NCBI GenBank assembly: GCA_902500825.1
Contig: CABVRX010000018.1
Span: 1 to 64,000, forward strand
Length of the DNA stretch: 64,000 bases
Direction: 5' to 3'
Origin: an uncultured Nitrospira sp.
Lineage (GTDB): Bacteria > Nitrospirota > Nitrospiria > Nitrospirales > Nitrospiraceae
A program made the translations under genes and the position numbers. Below are positions 60,205-64,000 of this stretch, piece after piece. A model generated the notes under the pieces. The model was not told where the DNA came from, made no database searches, and saw only the letters and a list, made by a program, of their open reading frames with translations. The first letter of the stretch is position 1; the number at the start of each line of letters is the position of its first letter.

Positions 60205-62823
60205 CTAAAAGTACTCCAGCTTTATAGAACCGATCACTGTCAGGGGAGCGCCGGGATCGATGACCTCTCTGATGTTTAGCGTCCCGGTAAAGTACCGCTG
60301 ATCCAACACGTTGGTGAAGTTCACCGCAGCGAGTAAGTTTGTTCGGGAGAATATTTCCGGCTTCCGATAATACACGGCGGCATCCATACGGACATATCCC
60401 GCAAGCTCGAACTGCCGACAGTCGTCCGGATTCTGGCATTGGAGGATCCCATTTCGCTTCCCCTGTGCGTACATGCCGAGCCCAGCACCAAGGCCTTTGA
60501 GCGGACCGTCCTGTAGAAAATAGGTCGTCCAGAGGCTGCCCTGATTCAACGCGGTATTGGGGACTCGGCTTCCTGTAAGAAAGGAATTATCCGCAGTCAC
60601 CCGTGTGTCGATGTAAGCGTAATTGGCGATGATATCCCAGCCGGGTAAAATTCTTCCCGCTACATCGAACTCGATGCCTTCACTGCGCTGTTCACCCGTC
60701 GCCACGGAAAACGCGAAGCCGTTTACTGGATCGGTCGTCAACACATTTTTTTTCTTGATATGGAAGGCGGCTATTTTCGCGCGTAACCGGTCTTCAAAGA
60801 ATTGGAATTTGACGCCGCCCTCATAAGCTTTGCCGCGCTCGGGCTCAAACAACGTTCCAGCGAAGCTCCTGGTTCCCCCTGTTTGAGGCGCAAACGACTC
60901 CGTATAGTTGGCAAAAAGCGCAATGGGCTTCCACGGCTGGTAAGTCACCCCGACGGACGGGCTAAAAGCCACCTTCGTTTGGCTGTCCTCCGTCTGAACC
61001 GGATCAAAATCGGTTGGACGATTGGTAAGATGCTGCTTAAAGTAATCAAATCGGCCACCACCATGCACATGCAGATTGTCGAGAAGACTCACATGATCCC
61101 CAAAATAGACGCCCAGAATATTGTTCACAGTTTTCGTATCGCTTGACTTGAGCAGCGGCGTATCCAAAAACAACCTGTTGGCTGGATTGAAAATATTGAT
61201 GAAGCTGAAAGGGATGACACCTGGGTCGGAGGTGTCTCCGCCAAAATCGCTCGACACTGAAGCGACATCAACTTCGCGGCCCAGTTCGACCCCGATGATT
61301 GTCTTATGCTTGATCGGACCAGTGAAAAACTTGCCGTGCAATTCATTCTGCAAGTAGTGACTCTGCGTGATCGTCGGGATGCGAAACTGCGCCAGATTCA
61401 TAATACCATCGTTTTCATCTCCCACAAAGAACCACGCTTCTCGGCTGGCGTATCGAGTACGGCTCACCGCTGCTCTGAAGGCCGTCCGCCACGTGAACAG
61501 GTCGTTGAACTCGTGTAATAGGGTAATGGTGGCTTTCCCATGATTGGTTTCGTTTTTTCGTGTGGGATCGCCCAGGAAACGACTGATCGGAATGGGTGCA
61601 ACGCCGCCGCCGAGGGCCACCAATCCACGGTCGATTGGGGCGCGAGTGTATAGATACTCGCCTTCGACCCGCAACGTGGTTCGAGGTCCGATTTCCCAGC
61701 CAATCGTCGGCGCAAGAAACGTCCGTGTCGATTCGACACCATCTCGGTAACTGCCGGCAGATTCGAATAGGCCATTGAACCGAAACGTTAATGTCTTGCT
61801 GGCGTTCAGCGGTCCGCCGATGTCGAATTGCGGGCGATACAAGCCGTAATTGCCGATGAGCATTTCTGCCGAATAGTAGGGATCCTTCAACGGCGCTTTC
61901 GTGATTTGATTGATGATCCCACCTGGGTCGGAGCGACCATACAAATAGGACGGCGGGCCCTTCACGACTTCGATACGTTCGAGATTGATGACATCTCGTT
62001 GTGTGCGTGTCCCGAACACGTCATCGTCACGAAAGCCGTTCTTAAAGACGTTCAGGCCCGATACAAATCCCCGGATCATGAACTGGCCGCTCTGACCGCC
62101 CTGATTATTGGATTGAGACACTCCACTCACATTTCGCAGAGCATCACTGAACCGAATGACTTTTTGATCTTCCAGCACCTGCCGCGTCACAACATCCACG
62201 GAACGAGGAGTGTCATGGATGGGCACAGGAATTCTCATCGCGCTTGACGTGTTGTCGGCGGTATACGACGTGTTCCTTCGTTCCCGTATCTCCTTCACTA
62301 CAACTTCAGGCACCTTGATCGGCTTTGGCTCCGTGACATCGAATGGTTGGCTTAACGGTTCCTGCGTGGCAGCCTGACCTTCCTTATTCGAGGGTAAGAT
62401 AACACCAGATCCTGCATCGTCTTGCACAAGCATGACGGCATTGGTATCGGTTATACGATACGTGAGACCTGTCTCGGCCAGTAGTGTTTGGAGCGCCTCT
62501 TCAGGTTGATGGCTCCCATGGATACCGGGTGAGGTTCGACCGGTGATCAACTCGGTCGGAACACTGACCTGCCAGCCCGTTGTCTCCGCAAAGACGTTCA
62601 GGGCTGTCCCAAGCGGTTGCGAAGCAATGTTGAAGTCGACCGAGGCGGGTGGCAGTCCGGTTGAAACACCGCTTTGCGCGAATATGTCGTCGGCTACCGT
62701 AACGATGACCGAAAAAATCAGCATCCCCCAGCATAGACCTCGTAACCACGCATACGGCCATCGTGAGTTTTGTTCCTGATATCGTGATGTATACCCGTTA
62801 TTGCCCAGTTCTCCACGTTCCAT
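60205..62823 (-). CDS. TonB-dependent siderophore receptor with STN signalling domain
   Basis: 872 residues. A signal segment (LCWGMLIFSVIVTVADDIFAQ), then an STN domain (VDFNIASQPLGTALNVFAETTGWQVSVP, given in part) like FecA/FpvA, a TonB box region, a plug (TPRSVDVVTRQVLEDQKVIRF, FMIRGF) and a barrel ending IGSIKLEYF. STN receptors signal to a FecR-FecI pair, which here lies directly upstream on the same strand. Ferric siderophore is the probable ligand. Confidence 0.9.
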   Translation of the reverse strand: MERGELGNNGYTSRYQEQNSRWPYAWLRGLCWGMLIFSVIVTVADDIFAQSGVSTGLPPASVDFNIASQPLGTALNVFAETTGWQVSVPTELITGRTSPGIHGSHQPEEALQTLLAETGLTYRITDTNAVMLVQDDAGSGVILPSNKEGQAATQEPLSQPFDVTEPKPIKVPEVVVKEIRERRNTSYTADNTSSAMRIPVPIHDTPRSVDVVTRQVLEDQKVIRFSDALRNVSGVSQSNNQGGQSGQFMIRGFVSGLNVFKNGFRDDDVFGTRTQRDVINLERIEVVKGPPSYLYGRSDPGGIINQITKAPLKDPYYSAEMLIGNYGLYRPQFDIGGPLNASKTLTFRFNGLFESAGSYRDGVESTRTFLAPTIGWEIGPRTTLRVEGEYLYTRAPIDRGLVALGGGVAPIPISRFLGDPTRKNETNHGKATITLLHEFNDLFTWRTAFRAAVSRTRYASREAWFFVGDENDGIMNLAQFRIPTITQSHYLQNELHGKFFTGPIKHKTIIGVELGREVDVASVSSDFGGDTSDPGVIPFSFINIFNPANRLFLDTPLLKSSDTKTVNNILGVYFGDHVSLLDNLHVHGGGRFDYFKQHLTNRPTDFDPVQTEDSQTKVAFSPSVGVTYQPWKPIALFANYTESFAPQTGGTRSFAGTLFEPERGKAYEGGVKFQFFEDRLRAKIAAFHIKKKNVLTTDPVNGFAFSVATGEQRSEGIEFDVAGRILPGWDIIANYAYIDTRVTADNSFLTGSRVPNTALNQGSLWTTYFLQDGPLKGLGAGLGMYAQGKRNGILQCQNPDDCRQFELAGYVRMDAAVYYRKPEIFSRTNLLAAVNFTNVLDQRYFTGTLNIREVIDPGAPLTVIGSIKLEYF

Positions 62824-63035
62824 TCAGGTCAGCGCCTCCTGTCTCATTTCCATCGCATCTCCCTATAGACGTGAACCGACGTGCTTCTCCTCACCTGTTC
62901 TGAAGCGAAATAACAACAATGAAGATCGGCCTTGCCGACCTATCGAATCGGAGAAGCCGGTCGCACATCACAAAAGAAATACGGCTAGATCGCTGGCGGG
63001 CGTGGAATGTAGCGATCGCTCGGTCCTGTGATTAG
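62824..63035. other. Gap between FecR-like gene and receptor
   Basis: 212 bp. The minus-strand sequence holds no continuation of FecR coding. A promoter for the receptor read by the FecI sigma factor would be expected here, but no match can be named. Confidence 0.35.
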
Positions 63036-63311
63036 CTAAGGGCCGTCCTCACGGTCTGAAGCAACGATCAACTCAGGTTTCACGGCAGCGGCCGCAGCCG
63101 CGCGCAATTCGGGGCTATTCCATGCCGCAGAGACCTTTTGGAACATGTGGGCATGCGCAGCACTTTGTGCGTGCCACGCATCGAATGTCCTGTGATCCTC
63201 TAAAGACAGATCACCCCCGTGCAATCGAATAACCCACGCTACGGCTTCCGTCCGGAGCTGGGCTCCTTCCTCAGATAGAACCATGTCGCGTGATTCGTCT
63301 GTCCACTGCAT
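63036..63311 (-). CDS. Very short FecR-like protein (DUF4880 domain only)
   Basis: 91 residues from ATG 63311. The sequence AQLRTEAVAWVIRLHGGDLSLEDHRTFDAWHAQSAAHAHMFQKVSAAW (given in part) fits the N-terminal DUF4880 anti-sigma domain of FecR. A normal FecR is about 320 residues with a membrane span and a periplasmic part that contacts the receptor STN; both are absent and no further coding exists downstream. It may still bind the sigma factor, but cannot relay the signal. It lies between fecI and the receptor in the usual order. Confidence 0.7.
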   Translation of the reverse strand: MQWTDESRDMVLSEEGAQLRTEAVAWVIRLHGGDLSLEDHRTFDAWHAQSAAHAHMFQKVSAAWNSPELRAAAAAAVKPELIVASDREDGP

Positions 63312-63386
63312 GAGTCGGCCTCGTCGGCAGAGGTCCGATGAGGCGACCACTCGCAAACAATGTGACGAATCAACCGACCAACTACC

Positions 63387-63980
63387 TCACTCAGCATCGT
63401 CTATGGCCTCCAACACCTGACAACTCCTGTCGAGCGCGCGCATGAGTAACTTCTCCACGCCGCTTTCAGAGATGTTCATGTGCGTCGCAATCTCTTGATA
63501 GGAGTATCCGTACACTCGGCAGAGCAGAAAAGCCTCCCGCGTTCGGGAAGGAAGATGTTCGATTGCTTGGAGAAAAATCCGAAACCGCTGTTTCCCAAGC
63601 AACTCGCGTTCCGGAGAAGGTGCGTGACAGGGCACGGCCATGGCCGTATCCAGACAATCAATTCCTTGAACGCCGTGCTTTTCTTTTCGCAAATGGTCTA
63701 TCGCCAAATTAGTGGCAATTTTGTGGAGCAACGCACGCGGCTGCTCAACGACATGCTGATTGGCCAATCGGAGCAGTCGCAAATAGGTATCTTGCACAAG
63801 ATCGGCAGCTGTCTCGCGCGACTTCACCATGCCGATTAATCTGCGTGTAAGTTCTTCACGGTACTGATGAAACAAGCTTGCTATCTGCGTATACGTGAGG
63901 GCTATAGGAGTGCCCACAAACCCACATGCATCGTGTGCTACAGCGGACTCTCCAACGAGATTTAGACCCTGGGTCCTCAT
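63387..63980 (-). CDS. FecI-type ECF sigma factor
   Basis: 197 residues from ATG 63980, with a strong AAAGGAG ribosome site 7 nt upstream. Region 2 is FHQYREELTRRLIGMVKSRETAADLVQDTYLRLLR (part), region 4 is LPSRTREAFLLCRVYGYSYQEIATHMNISESGVEKLL. This is the iron-transport subgroup. It should activate the receptor gene. It precedes the FecR-like gene with 75 bp between stop and chosen start. Confidence 0.9.
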   Translation of the reverse strand: MRTQGLNLVGESAVAHDACGFVGTPIALTYTQIASLFHQYREELTRRLIGMVKSRETAADLVQDTYLRLLRLANQHVVEQPRALLHKIATNLAIDHLRKEKHGVQGIDCLDTAMAVPCHAPSPERELLGKQRFRIFLQAIEHLPSRTREAFLLCRVYGYSYQEIATHMNISESGVEKLLMRALDRSCQVLEAIDDAE

Positions 63981-64000
63981 CAAACATCTCCTTTAAATGA

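Noticed and set aside
1-64000. CRISPR arrays, tRNA and rRNA genes
   Set aside because: Looked for regularly spaced direct repeats and for tRNA/rRNA signatures by eye; none was convincing.

Overview
The window reads as chromosome of a Gram-negative bacterium. It carries TonB-dependent receptors, an RND efflux tripartite set, outer-membrane porin and TolC proteins, a PagL-type lipid A deacylase and several lipoproteins. The gene repertoire (DUF4403 lipoprotein, GlgB, many short TPR proteins, PqqD and radical SAM genes, multi-haem-like lipoprotein, FTR1 fused to cytochrome c) reminds me of Nitrospirota (Nitrospira-like). That assignment is an inference from memory; no rRNA or tRNA gene was seen that would settle it.

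Layout. 1-3.5 kb: the left edge cuts a DUF499 (defence-associated) ATPase gene; directly upstream of it lies the decayed 3' end of a group II intron with a recognisable domain V. 3.5-12.4 kb: envelope and metabolic genes (adhesin-E-like protein, DcaP-like porin between two related cupin gene copies, DUF4403 lipoprotein, ArsB/NhaD transporter, glycogen branching enzyme, DUF882/YcbK protein). 12.7-18.8 kb: response regulator, a SagB/ThcOx-type double nitroreductase with an overlapping partner, TPR protein, PagL, lipoprotein.

18.9-27.7 kb is the most interesting block: a tightly overlapping, one-direction gene set that looks like a ribosomally made, modified peptide (RiPP) pathway. It has a TPR protein, a glycosyltransferase-like protein, a methyltransferase, a PqqD-type peptide chaperone, three radical SAM proteins, a 66-residue Cys/Gly/Asn-rich precursor candidate, an HPr-kinase-like ATPase, a nucleotidyltransferase and a Ser/His S26-type peptidase. 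An ECF sigma/anti-sigma pair follows at once (27.85-29.1 kb).

29.2-36.5 kb: tadA, DUF2254 membrane protein, haem-motif lipoprotein, STN-like secreted protein, a frameshifted DUF4440 remnant and a large secreted M6-like metalloprotease. 36.5-39.7 kb: a short minus-strand set of periplasmic proteins including a cytochrome c, flanked by two related perfect palindromes. 39.7-49.4 kb: parA/parB, SUI1-like factor, CobW GTPase, PAP2 phosphatase, a TonB-like protein with a TonB-dependent receptor and a DUF2946 protein, and class I DAHP synthase. 49.5-55.5 kb: RND adaptor-pump-TolC operon.

55.8-57.6 kb: a methyltransferase behind a collapsed NRPS/PKS gene (acyl-AMP ligase start joined to a thioesterase end, with nonsense changes). 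58-64 kb: an iron uptake block with FTR1-cytochrome c permease, a siderophore receptor with an STN signalling domain, an unusually short FecR-like protein and a FecI-type sigma factor.
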